NCBI GenBank assembly: GCA_019312985.1
Contig: JAFDCC010000281.1
Location: 1-5,278 of the forward strand
Source of the DNA: Deltaproteobacteria bacterium
GTDB taxonomy: Bacteria; Desulfobacterota; Desulfobulbia; Desulfobulbales; BM004
Length of the DNA: 5,278 nucleotides
Reading direction: 5' to 3'
Shown: positions 1 to 5,278 of the stretch, piece by piece
Position numbering within the stretch: position 1 is the first letter of the stretch
Layout: the number at the start of each line of letters is the position of its first letter
Notes under the pieces: model-generated
Database searches by the model: none
What the model saw: the letters and a program-made list of their open reading frames with translations, nothing else
What the model was told of the DNA's origin: nothing
Program-made: the position numbers and the translations under genes

Positions 1-542
1 ACGAGGGGGTCAATCCAGAGAAAGCCGGTTAAGCGGTAGAGCATCAGGCCGACAATGACACCGGCGCTGGTGTAAAAATCGGTGAGAAGGTGGCGGCCGT
101 CGGCGCTGAGGGCGTCGGAGCTGTATTTTTTCCCGGCATGCAGGAGGTAGGAGCCGACCACCAGGTTGACCATGCCGGCGGTTGCCAGGATATAGAGGCC
201 GAGCCCGAGGTTCCTGGGGGCCTGCGGCACAAAAAAAGCGGGCACCGCCTCAACGAAGATGAGGATAGCAGCGATGGTGATAAGGCCGCCTTCCAGCCCG
301 GCGGAAAACGATTCGATCTTGCCGTGCCCGTAGGGATGGTTTTCGTCGACAGGCTTCGAGCTGACGCGGATGGAAAACAGCAGAAAGGCAGCGGTGGCGA
401 CGTTTATGATAGACTCGATGGCATCGGAGAGCACGGCCTTGGAGCCGGTGAGGTAATAGGCCCCGAATTTAACCAGGAGCAGGGTGAGAGAGGTGATAAA
501 GGCGAGCCGTGCAGCTGCCTGCATGGCAGAGTTCTTCTTCAT
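1..542 (-). CDS. Cation diffusion facilitator (CDF) family metal exporter, N-terminal part
   Basis: This is a membrane antiporter expected to move divalent metal ions out of the cytoplasm in exchange for protons. 180 codons are visible before the frame leaves the window, so transmembrane segment (TM) 6 and the cytoplasmic C-terminal domain are missing only because of the window edge. The family signature HPYGHGK is at residues 69-75. Hydrophobic stretches fall near 13-31, 36-58, 81-104, 112-133 and 156-172, giving TM1-5. TM5 keeps the metal-binding HxxxD pair (H151, D155). The equivalent TM2 pair, usually H/D and D, reads E43 and N47 in a SDAIES-type motif, so the transported metal cannot be inferred by simple homology. 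The start is the ATG at 542; a TAA lies in frame six codons upstream. The Shine-Dalgarno sequence there is poor, and Met7 is an alternative start. The gene is divergent from larB. Confidence 0.9.
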   Translation of the reverse strand, partial: MKKNSAMQAAARLAFITSLTLLLVKFGAYYLTGSKAVLSDAIESIINVATAAFLLFSIRVSSKPVDENHPYGHGKIESFSAGLEGGLITIAAILIFVEAVPAFFVPQAPRNLGLGLYILATAGMVNLVVGSYLLHAGKKYSSDALSADGRHLLTDFYTSAGVIVGLMLYRLTGFLWIDPL

Positions 543-648
543 GAAAGGTGTTTTGCGTTACGGTTTCGGCGTCAATGGAAGATTGTAAAATAATGGTTAT
601 GGTTTCGACGACTGGAATTATTGCAGAATGTCCGGTATTGTAGGAAAC

Positions 649-680
649 TTGCAGCCGGAATGCAACATCTCTGCAGCCGG
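649..680. repeat. Small dyad and 9-bp direct repeat between the CDF gene and larB
   Basis: TTGCA at 649-653 and TGCAA at 661-665 form a 5-bp inverted repeat with a 7-bp spacer. TGCAGCCGG occurs at 650-658 and again at 672-680, 22 bp apart, which is about two helical turns. The position between two divergent genes would suit an operator, but the arms are short and could be chance. I found no convincing -35/-10 pair for either gene in 543-766, although TAAAAT (586-591, plus strand) and TACAAT (587-582, minus strand) resemble -10 boxes. Confidence 0.3.
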
Positions 681-690
681 GGGTCATCTT

Positions 691-729
691 TGCCGCAAAA
701 GGGGGAGAACCGGAAGACCTGTTGCGGCG
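691..729 (+). other. Stem-loop in the probable larB leader
   Basis: GCCGCAA at 692-698 is the exact reverse complement of TTGCGGC at 722-728, and T691-G729 can add a wobble pair. The loop is 23 nt and purine-rich. The stem ends about 18 nt before the larB Shine-Dalgarno sequence. No T-run follows, so it is not an intrinsic terminator. It could influence leader stability or ribosome access, or serve as a DNA dyad, but nothing further can be read from the sequence. Confidence 0.35.
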
Positions 730-746
730 TAAAACTGGTGCTGCAG

Positions 747-757
747 AAGGAGGAGGG
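747..757 (+). promoter_or_regulatory. Ribosome binding site that decides the larB start
   Basis: A purine run reading AAGGAGGAGGG ends 9 nt before the ATG at 767. This makes 767 the likely start rather than the in-frame TTG at 722, which has no comparable site and lies inside the leader stem. Confidence 0.8.
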
Positions 758-766
758 CAGGCAACC

Positions 767-1519
767 ATGGACGAAAAGGAACTGACAAGACTTCTGGAGC
801 AGGTCCGGGAGGGGAGCTGTGATATTGCAGCGGCCGTCAGGCAGATGAAGCACTGGCCCGCCGAAGCGATGGAGTTTGCCTGCCTCGACCACCACCGGAG
901 CCTGCGAACCGGTTTTCCCGAAGTTGTCTATGGCGCCGACAAGAGCGCTGCCCAGGTAGCCGCGATCATGGAGGCCATGCTCGCCCGCCCGGTTGTCGTC
1001 TTGGCCACGAGGATCGACCCTGAAAAAGGGGCTTTTGTCCAGGAGCGGCTCGCGGGCCTGGAGTACCTTGAGACGGCCCGGATGCTGGTCGGCAACATGG
1101 ACAGGATCCCGGAATACGCCTCCCGGGGGACGATTCTTGTCCTTTCTGCCGGGACATCGGACATGGCGGTGGCCGAAGAGGCCTTCCACACCGTGCGCTG
1201 CCTCGGGAGCCCGGTGAAAAAGCTCTATGATGTCGGGGTGGCGGGCATCCACCGCTTGCTTTCCCAGAAGGAGCTGCTGCACGAGGCCGCCGTGCTGATT
1301 GTCGTGGCGGGCATGGAGGGCGCCCTGCCCAGCGTCGTCGCCGGGCTCGTTCAGCGGCCGGTTATTGCGGTTCCGACAAGCGTCGGATATGGTGCCTCAT
1401 TCGGCGGCATCACGGCCCTGCTGGGCATGCTCAACAGCTGTGCTCCGGGGGTGGCGGTCGTTAACATTGACAACGGCTTCGGCGCCGGCTGCATGGGGGT
1501 CGCCATCAACAGGCTGTAA
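767..1519 (+). CDS. larB: LarB, pyridinium-3,5-biscarboxylic acid mononucleotide synthase
   Basis: LarB carries out the first step of nickel-pincer nucleotide (NPN) cofactor synthesis. It carboxylates the pyridine ring of nicotinic acid adenine dinucleotide and hydrolyses the phosphoanhydride, giving the biscarboxylated mononucleotide and AMP. LarE (sulfur insertion) and LarC (nickel insertion) complete the cofactor used by lactate racemase and related enzymes. The 250-residue length fits the family. The N-terminal region has the LarB-type motif DHHRSLRTGFPEV. The PurE-like C-terminal half shows GTSDMAVAEEA from G129, GMEGALPS from G182 and GYGASFGG from G207. It also has NSCAPG with C225, followed by NIDNGFGAG. 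C225 appears to match the cysteine that forms a substrate adduct in Lactobacillus plantarum LarB. No larC, larE or larA lies in the window. The protein is expected to be cytoplasmic and the gene seems monocistronic. Confidence 0.93.
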   Translation: MDEKELTRLLEQVREGSCDIAAAVRQMKHWPAEAMEFACLDHHRSLRTGFPEVVYGADKSAAQVAAIMEAMLARPVVVLATRIDPEKGAFVQERLAGLEYLETARMLVGNMDRIPEYASRGTILVLSAGTSDMAVAEEAFHTVRCLGSPVKKLYDVGVAGIHRLLSQKELLHEAAVLIVVAGMEGALPSVVAGLVQRPVIAVPTSVGYGASFGGITALLGMLNSCAPGVAVVNIDNGFGAGCMGVAINRL

Positions 1520-1546
1520 AAGGCGGGCGCTGCTGCCCTTTTTTAC
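1516..1546 (+). terminator. Probable intrinsic terminator of larB, overlapping its stop codon
   Basis: GGGC (1525-1528) pairs with GCCC (1535-1538) around a 6-nt loop and is followed directly by six T residues (1539-1544). The stem can be lengthened by two G-T wobbles with one bulged C, and by GTAAAA (1516-1521) with TTTTAC (1541-1546), which includes the TAA stop at 1517-1519. The GC core is only 4 bp, so efficiency may be moderate. The near-symmetric A and T tracts might allow some action on the opposite strand too. Confidence 0.6.
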
Positions 1547-1573
1547 GCCGGCAAGCCGATCGGTAAAAGCAAA

Positions 1574-1601
1574 TTGACACTTTCGGCATCTAGGGTATAA
1601 T
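1574..1601 (+). promoter_or_regulatory. Consensus sigma70-type promoter for secDF
   Basis: TTGACA at 1574-1579 and TATAAT at 1596-1601 are both perfect hexamers, separated by 16 bp. Transcription would start near 1608, leaving an untranslated leader of about 160 nt before the secDF ATG. The promoter lies about 30 bp past the larB terminator, so secDF forms a new, probably strong and constitutive, transcription unit. Confidence 0.87.
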
Positions 1602-1646
1602 CGCCCTTTTCTTTTCCGCAGAATACGGGGGAAAAAACAAGAAAAG

Positions 1647-1714
1647 GCTGTTGCTTCCATGGAACAGCGCCAGGCTTTTTTGAGCCGTGGTGCCCGGGCT
1701 GCAGCGGTCCGGGC
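1647..1714 (+). other. Three abutting stem-loops in the secDF leader
   Basis: Stem A pairs GCTGTT (1647-1652) with AACAGC (1663-1668) and holds the ATG of the upstream frame in its loop. Stem B pairs GCGCCAGGCT (1667-1676) with AGCC-G-TGGTGC (1683-1693), 10 bp with one bulged G and one G-T wobble; its loop carries T residues. Stem C pairs GCCCGG (1692-1697) with CCGGGC (1709-1714). Neighbouring stems share two bases each, so they would compete at their ends. CCGGGCTG also occurs as a direct repeat at 1694-1701 and 1709-1716. No canonical terminator follows any of them, though a T-run (1676-1681) lies 7 nt after stem A. The pairings are seen in the sequence; any regulatory role is inference. 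Confidence 0.4.
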
Positions 1715-1772
1715 TGTGAACAACAAGCGCAGTGGGCTTTCATATAAAAACGCGAAGGAGCTGGCGGGATGA
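1659..1772 (+). CDS. Possible 37-codon upstream leader ORF coupled to secDF
   Basis: An ATG at 1659 opens a frame of 37 codons ending in TGA at 1770-1772, which overlaps the secDF ATG as ATGA. That arrangement is typical of translational coupling. A weak Shine-Dalgarno candidate, AAAAGG (1642-1647), lies 11 nt upstream, longer than ideal. The predicted peptide starts MEQRQAF and ends KELAG. It is basic (eight Arg/Lys, two Glu) and has no hydrophobic or signal-like segment. It does not resemble YajC. It also lacks the export signal expected of Sec-monitoring arrest peptides such as VemP, and shows no RAPP-like stall motif. It could be a real leader peptide, or an open frame by chance. The good secDF ribosome site lies within its codons 33-34, so secDF does not strictly need it. 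Confidence 0.35.
   Translation: MEQRQAFLSRGARAAAVRAVNNKRSGLSYKNAKELAG
1755..1760 (+). promoter_or_regulatory. Ribosome binding site of secDF
   Basis: AAGGAG lies 8 nt before the ATG at 1769, an ideal spacing. It confirms that start and shows secDF can be initiated independently of the overlapping upstream frame. Confidence 0.85.
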
Positions 1773-4348
1773 ACAAAACCCTCAAGTGGAAGATAATACT
1801 CCTGGTATTCATGTTTCTGGCAGCAGGTACCATTCTGACCCCCTCCCTTTTCAAGGGGGCGCCCGGCTGGATAAGCAAGTATATTGCGCCGGATGGCCTG
1901 AACCTGGGCCTTGACCTGCAGGGCGGCATGCACCTGGTGCTCAAGGTCAATTTGAAGAAGGCCCAGGAGAACACCCTTGACCTGGCTGCCAGCGACCTCA
2001 AGGAAGGGCTGGCCGAGAAAAAGATCACCGCGGTCCGCACCAGTTCCGGGGACCCGCTGAAAGCGGTCTTCACCCTGCCGAACACCGGCGCCCTGGAAAC
2101 GGTAAGGAACCTGGTGGAAAACGACTTCCCCAACCTTTTGGTCGATATCCAGGCGGAAGAGGGATCTTTCCCGCGGGTTTTTCTGAGCCTTGCGCAGGAA
2201 GAGATTGATTTTATCAGGAAGAATGCCGTCACCCAGTCCCTGGAGATCATCCGTAACAGGATCGACCAGTTCGGTGTGGCGGAGCCGGTCATCATCCGCC
2301 AGGGCACCGACGAGATAGTGGTGCAGCTCCCCGGAGTCAAGGACCCGGAGCGGGCCCTGAGCCTTATCGGCCAGACGGCCCAGCTTGAGTTCAAACTCCT
2401 GGACGAGGAGTCGGGAATGGATCCCTGGCAGCTTGTCAGCCAGGCGCAGAGCAGCGGCAAGTGGCAGTGGGGCGAGAGCAGGAAGAAGCTGAACCTTGCC
2501 CTGCAGAACCAACTGCCCCAGGGCACGGAGATTTACTTTGAAAGAAATATCGACCCGCAGACCGGGGCAGAGTCCAAGACACCGCTGCTGATCAAGAGCC
2601 AGGTGATGATGACCGGCGAGATGGTCAAGAATGCCCAGGTCAGGGTGGGCGGCACCTTTAACGAACCCTATGTCGGTCTCGACCTCACCGGCCGGGGCGG
2701 CAGAATATTCGCCCAGGTCACGGAAAAGAATGTCGGCAAGCGGTTTGCCATTATCCTTGACGAGGTGATCCGTTCAGCGCCCGTGATCCGCGAGAAGATC
2801 CTCGGCGGCTCGGCCCAGATCTCCGGCAGCTTCACCTACGATGAGGCCACCGACCTGGCCATTGTTTTGCGGGTCGGGGCCCTGCCGGCGCCGGTGGAAA
2901 TCATCCAGAACCTGACGGTCGGGGCCAGCCTCGGCAGGGACTCCATTGACAAGGGGCTGATGTCCGGTCTGCTCGGCACCGTCCTTGTCCTTGTTTTCAT
3001 GATGGTCTACTACCGTTTGTCCGGCGTTATCGCCAATTTCGGCCTCATGCTGAACATCTTTCTGCTCTTTGCCGGCCTGGCGGCCCTGGGCGCCACCCTA
3101 ACCCTGCCGGGCATTGCCGGCATCATCCTCTCCATCGGCATGGCAGTTGACGCCAATGTCCTGATTTTTGAGCGTATGCGGGAGGAGTTTGCCATCGGCA
3201 AGTCGGTGAAGTCCGGGGTGGAAGGGGGCTTTGATAAGGCGTTCTGGACAATCATCGACTCCCAGGTCACGACCCTGATTACGGCTCTGGCCCTTTTTCT
3301 TTTCGGCACCGGCCCGATCAAGGGCTTTGCCGTCACCCTCTCCCTCGGCATTACCTTCAACCTGGTATCGACGCTCTTCGGCACCAGGCTGGTGTACGAC
3401 TTTCTCCACAGCAGGCGGCTGCTTAAGCCCATAAAATTCTTCCAGTTCATCAAAACGCCGAATTTCGACTACATGCAGCTGAAGAAGATCACCTTTGCCA
3501 TTTCCGGGTTCCTCGTGCTTCTCGGCCTTATCGCCTTTGTCCAGATTTCCCGGGGCAAGGCCAACCTCGGCGTTGACTTCACCGGCGGCATCCTGGTCCA
3601 GTATCATGCGCAGGAGCCGTTCAGCCTTCAGGAGGTCCGGTCCGTCCTGGAAGAAAACGGCCTCGGCGATGTCAGCCTGCAGCAGGTGGAAAATGAAAAC
3701 AGGCTCATTGTCAGGCTGAAGCAATCCGAGGAGAAGGTTTCCAACCTCGGCGAGGAGGTCGCCCAGGTCTTTAATGAGTATCTGCCGGCAAAGGGTTTTG
3801 TTATGGAAAGCCAGGAGGCCATCGGCTCCTCCATCTCCGAAGTCCTGCGCAACAAGGCGCTGCAGGCCATTTTTATCTCGCTTGCCGGGGTCATTCTCTA
3901 CCTTGCCATGCGCTTCGACCTGAGCTTTGGTTTTGCCGCGGCCATCGCCACCTTTCACGACGTCATGGTGGTTCTCGGGGTTTGCTGGATCCTCAATATC
4001 GAGATTACCCTCCTCATCGTCACGGCCCTCCTGACCCTGGCCGGCTATTCCCTCAACGACTCTGTCGTGGTTTTTGACAGGATACGGGAAAACATGAAAA
4101 AGGCGGCGCATGGCGCCGGCAGGCATCAATCTCTGGTAGCCACCATCAATACCAGTATTAACGAGGTGTTGAGCAGAACCCTGGTCACGTCGCTCACCAC
4201 CGCCCTGGTCCTGATCGCCCTTTTCTTCCTCGGCGGCACGGTAATTCATGACTTTTCCTTCACACTGCTGATCGGGCTCCTGGTGGGGTCGTACTCCTCT
4301 GTCTTTGTGGCGAGCCCCCTGCTGAGCCTGTGGAAAAAGGAGAAGTGA
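1769..4348 (+). CDS. secDF: Protein translocase subunit SecDF (SecD and SecF in one chain)
   Basis: SecDF is an inner-membrane accessory of the SecYEG channel. It uses the proton-motive force to pull exported proteins across after SecA has pushed them in. The 859-residue chain begins with a membrane segment near 8-25, then LDLQGG (48-53) and a large extracytoplasmic P1 domain to about residue 385. The SecD signatures SAPVI, VGASLG (384-389) and VDANVLIFE (D461) follow. Five more SecD membrane segments run to about 540. The SecF half has LGVDFTGG (D603), IGSSISE (685-691), YSLNDSVVVFD (D764, D770) and NEVLSRTLVTS (R803), with six further membrane segments, giving twelve in all. D461, D764 and R803 appear to match the proton-relay residues of Thermus SecDF (D340, D637, R671). 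The halves join near 545-560 without a linker; I555 lies where a separate SecF would begin. No yajC is adjacent. Confidence 0.96.
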   Translation: MNKTLKWKIILLVFMFLAAGTILTPSLFKGAPGWISKYIAPDGLNLGLDLQGGMHLVLKVNLKKAQENTLDLAASDLKEGLAEKKITAVRTSSGDPLKAVFTLPNTGALETVRNLVENDFPNLLVDIQAEEGSFPRVFLSLAQEEIDFIRKNAVTQSLEIIRNRIDQFGVAEPVIIRQGTDEIVVQLPGVKDPERALSLIGQTAQLEFKLLDEESGMDPWQLVSQAQSSGKWQWGESRKKLNLALQNQLPQGTEIYFERNIDPQTGAESKTPLLIKSQVMMTGEMVKNAQVRVGGTFNEPYVGLDLTGRGGRIFAQVTEKNVGKRFAIILDEVIRSAPVIREKILGGSAQISGSFTYDEATDLAIVLRVGALPAPVEIIQNLTVGASLGRDSIDKGLMSGLLGTVLVLVFMMVYYRLSGVIANFGLMLNIFLLFAGLAALGATLTLPGIAGIILSIGMAVDANVLIFERMREEFAIGKSVKSGVEGGFDKAFWTIIDSQVTTLITALALFLFGTGPIKGFAVTLSLGITFNLVSTLFGTRLVYDFLHSRRLLKPIKFFQFIKTPNFDYMQLKKITFAISGFLVLLGLIAFVQISRGKANLGVDFTGGILVQYHAQEPFSLQEVRSVLEENGLGDVSLQQVENENRLIVRLKQSEEKVSNLGEEVAQVFNEYLPAKGFVMESQEAIGSSISEVLRNKALQAIFISLAGVILYLAMRFDLSFGFAAAIATFHDVMVVLGVCWILNIEITLLIVTALLTLAGYSLNDSVVVFDRIRENMKKAAHGAGRHQSLVATINTSINEVLSRTLVTSLTTALVLIALFFLGGTVIHDFSFTLLIGLLVGSYSSVFVASPLLSLWKKEK

Positions 4349-4370
4349 TAAGGGGGCAGGAGAGCCGCCT

Positions 4371-4432
4371 CCGGGCCAGTAGCGCCGGTGGTTCCCGTTG
4401 TAAATTCTCCGGGGGCCACTGAGTTGCCCCGG
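4371..4432 (+). other. Two tandem stem-loops between secDF and the ykgJ-like gene
   Basis: The first pairs CCGGGC (4371-4376) with GC-G-CCGG (4382-4388), with one bulged G and a 5-nt loop. The second pairs CCGGGG (4409-4414) with CCCCGG (4427-4432) around a 12-nt loop, or alternatively GGGGC with GCCCC. Neither is followed by a T-run, so they are not intrinsic terminators. They might stabilise the upstream mRNA or moderate expression of the downstream gene. Apart from them, I see no promoter or other element in this 102-bp gap. Confidence 0.35.
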
Positions 4433-4450
4433 CGTTCAGCTGAAGCAGCC

Positions 4451-5188
4451 ATGCAATTTCCCGACAATGTCTCCAGGCTCTGCAGCGGCAAGCGCTTTTC
4501 ATTCGCGTGCCACTCCGGTCTCTCCTGCTATACCGAGTGCTGCCGCGAACTGGAACTGGTCCTCGCGCCCTACGATGTCCTCCGTCTGCGGCAGGTGCTG
4601 CAGCTGACTTCAACAGCCTTTATCGACCGCTACGTGGTCCTGGAGGAGGACGATCGGGGCGGTTTTCCCCGCTTGTACCTCGGCATGGTCGATGACGGCA
4701 GGGCCAGCTGCCCCTTCATTTCGCAGGAGGGCTGCCGGGTGTACGAAAACCGGCCGGGGGCCTGCCGGGCCTACCCCGTCGGCCGCGGCGCCACCCTGGC
4801 TGAAGACGGCACGGTGCGGGAAATGCATGTCCTGGTCCGCGAGGAGCACTGCCGCGGGTTTGCAACGGATACTTCGCACACCGTTGCCGGGTGGTCTGAA
4901 AACCAGGGGCTGGCAGAGTACAACCGGCTCAAAGATGAGCTTTTGGGGCTGCTGTACCACGAAGAGATCCGCCGGGGGGCACGGCCCCTCACCGCGGAGG
5001 AAAAAGATCTTTTCCTGCTGGCACTTTACCGGCTCGACGAGTTTGGCAGCATGGCGGCCTCGCCTGCGTTTTACAATAAATATCTCCCGGACAGGGAGGA
5101 GAGGGAAGCAATCCTTGCCGACGACCTGCTTCTCCTTCGCTTCGGCATCCGCTGGCTGACAAAACATCTGTTTGCAGCAAAGACATGA
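4451..5188 (+). CDS. YkgJ-family cysteine-cluster protein (putative Zn- or Fe-S-binding)
   Basis: This is a soluble protein of 245 residues with the cysteine pattern of the YkgJ/CxxCxxCC family (formerly UPF0153). The first group is C20, C26, C30 and C31 in a CHSG...ECCRE context. It is followed by PYDVLRL (40-46), CPF (C87), the GCxVYxxRPxxCRxYP block (C95, C105) and EEHCRGF (C134). The family is thought to bind zinc or an iron-sulfur cluster, and related domains occur in FliB, a flagellin lysine methylase, but the substrate here is unknown. The ATG at 4451 is preferred because MQFPDNVSRL matches the usual N-terminus as I recall it. A GTG at 4388 would add 21 residues that look unlike the family. 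Neither start has a strong Shine-Dalgarno. The gene probably shares the secDF transcript, and its stop overlaps the next start. Confidence 0.88.
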   Translation: MQFPDNVSRLCSGKRFSFACHSGLSCYTECCRELELVLAPYDVLRLRQVLQLTSTAFIDRYVVLEEDDRGGFPRLYLGMVDDGRASCPFISQEGCRVYENRPGACRAYPVGRGATLAEDGTVREMHVLVREEHCRGFATDTSHTVAGWSENQGLAEYNRLKDELLGLLYHEEIRRGARPLTAEEKDLFLLALYRLDEFGSMAASPAFYNKYLPDREEREAILADDLLLLRFGIRWLTKHLFAAKT

Positions 5189-5278
5189 ATAAAGACAGCT
5201 TTCGACAGGATGACTGCCCTCTCGGCGTCGGGCTGACCCAGAAACTCCGGCAGCTGGCAGACCCTTACCATGACGGCA
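5185..5278 (+). CDS. Unidentified gene, 5' end only
   Basis: The ATG at 5185-5187 overlaps the TGA of the ykgJ-like gene (5186-5188) as ATGA, and the frame stays open for 31 codons to the window edge. The visible peptide starts MNKDSFRQDDC and contains LTQKLRQLADPYHDG. It is hydrophilic, with no signal peptide or membrane segment in view, and I do not recognise the family. The Shine-Dalgarno sequence is weak, which fits translation coupled to the preceding gene and suggests the two products are needed together. Called mainly from the overlap and the open frame. Confidence 0.55.
   Translation, partial: MNKDSFRQDDCPLGVGLTQKLRQLADPYHDG

Noticed and set aside
90..593. A plus-strand frame of 167 codons
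   Set aside because: It is opposite the CDF gene, whose HPYGHGK and HxxxD motifs show that the minus strand is the coding one.
614..624. A sigma54-type -24/-12 promoter for larB
   Set aside because: The GG and GC elements are 9 nt apart start to start instead of 12, and the rest of the consensus is absent.
722..766. A longer larB starting at TTG 722
   Set aside because: It has no good ribosome site and its first codon lies in a stem, while the ATG at 767 has a strong Shine-Dalgarno at the right distance.
572..1282. A minus-strand frame of 236 codons crossing the larB start
   Set aside because: It is antisense to conserved LarB sequence and shows no recognisable domain.
1676..1681. The T-run after leader stem A as an intrinsic terminator ahead of secDF
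   Set aside because: It lies 7 nt past the stem and within the loop of stem B, so it does not have terminator geometry.
1397..2526. Two long minus-strand frames covering the end of larB, the secDF promoter and the start of secDF
   Set aside because: They run antisense to LarB and SecDF motifs and through a consensus promoter and terminator, so they are shadows of the real genes.
3098..4249. A 383-codon open frame on the minus strand inside secDF
   Set aside because: It lies entirely antisense to clearly conserved SecDF sequence. GC-rich third positions suppress antisense stops, and the translation resembles no family I know.
4388..4450. A longer ykgJ-like gene starting at GTG 4388
   Set aside because: The extra 21 residues look unlike the family N-terminus and no ribosome site lies at a useful distance.

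Overview
The window is GC-rich bacterial DNA. It reads as a Desulfobacterota (formerly Deltaproteobacteria) chromosome, perhaps near Desulfobulbales. The clues are a single-chain SecDF, a YkgJ-type cysteine-cluster protein, a LarB and GC-rich third codon positions. This placement is a judgement from family resemblance only. No transposase, integrase, tRNA, rRNA or CRISPR array is visible, so the stretch looks like ordinary core genome rather than an island.

Layout from left to right: (1) On the minus strand, bases 1-542 hold the N-terminal two thirds of a cation diffusion facilitator (CDF) metal exporter; its C-terminus lies outside the window. (2) A 224-bp divergent intergenic region (543-766) carries a small dyad, a 9-bp direct repeat and a 7-bp stem-loop, but no promoter I can assign firmly. 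(3) On the plus strand, 767-1519 is larB, the first enzyme of nickel-pincer cofactor synthesis. It stands alone here, and a hairpin ending in a T-run overlaps its stop codon. (4) A perfect sigma70-type promoter (TTGACA, 16 bp, TATAAT) at 1574-1601 starts a new transcription unit with a leader of about 160 nt. The leader contains three abutting stem-loops and an open frame of 37 codons that overlaps the secDF start by ATGA. (5) 1769-4348 is secDF, both SecD and SecF halves in one 859-residue chain. (6) After a 102-bp gap with two hairpins but no T-run comes a YkgJ-family cysteine-cluster protein (4451-5188). It overlaps by ATGA the start of a further gene that leaves the window at its right edge.

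The secDF promoter probably serves secDF, the ykgJ-like gene and the following gene as one operon, since no intrinsic terminator lies between them. SecDF uses the proton gradient to help complete Sec-dependent export. The YkgJ-like protein probably binds a metal or Fe-S cluster, but its role is unknown. larB and the CDF gene are divergently arranged; a link through metal handling is possible but unproven. The most unusual element is the secDF leader, where a strong consensus promoter feeds a structured, possibly translated upstream region at the place where yajC often sits in other bacteria.
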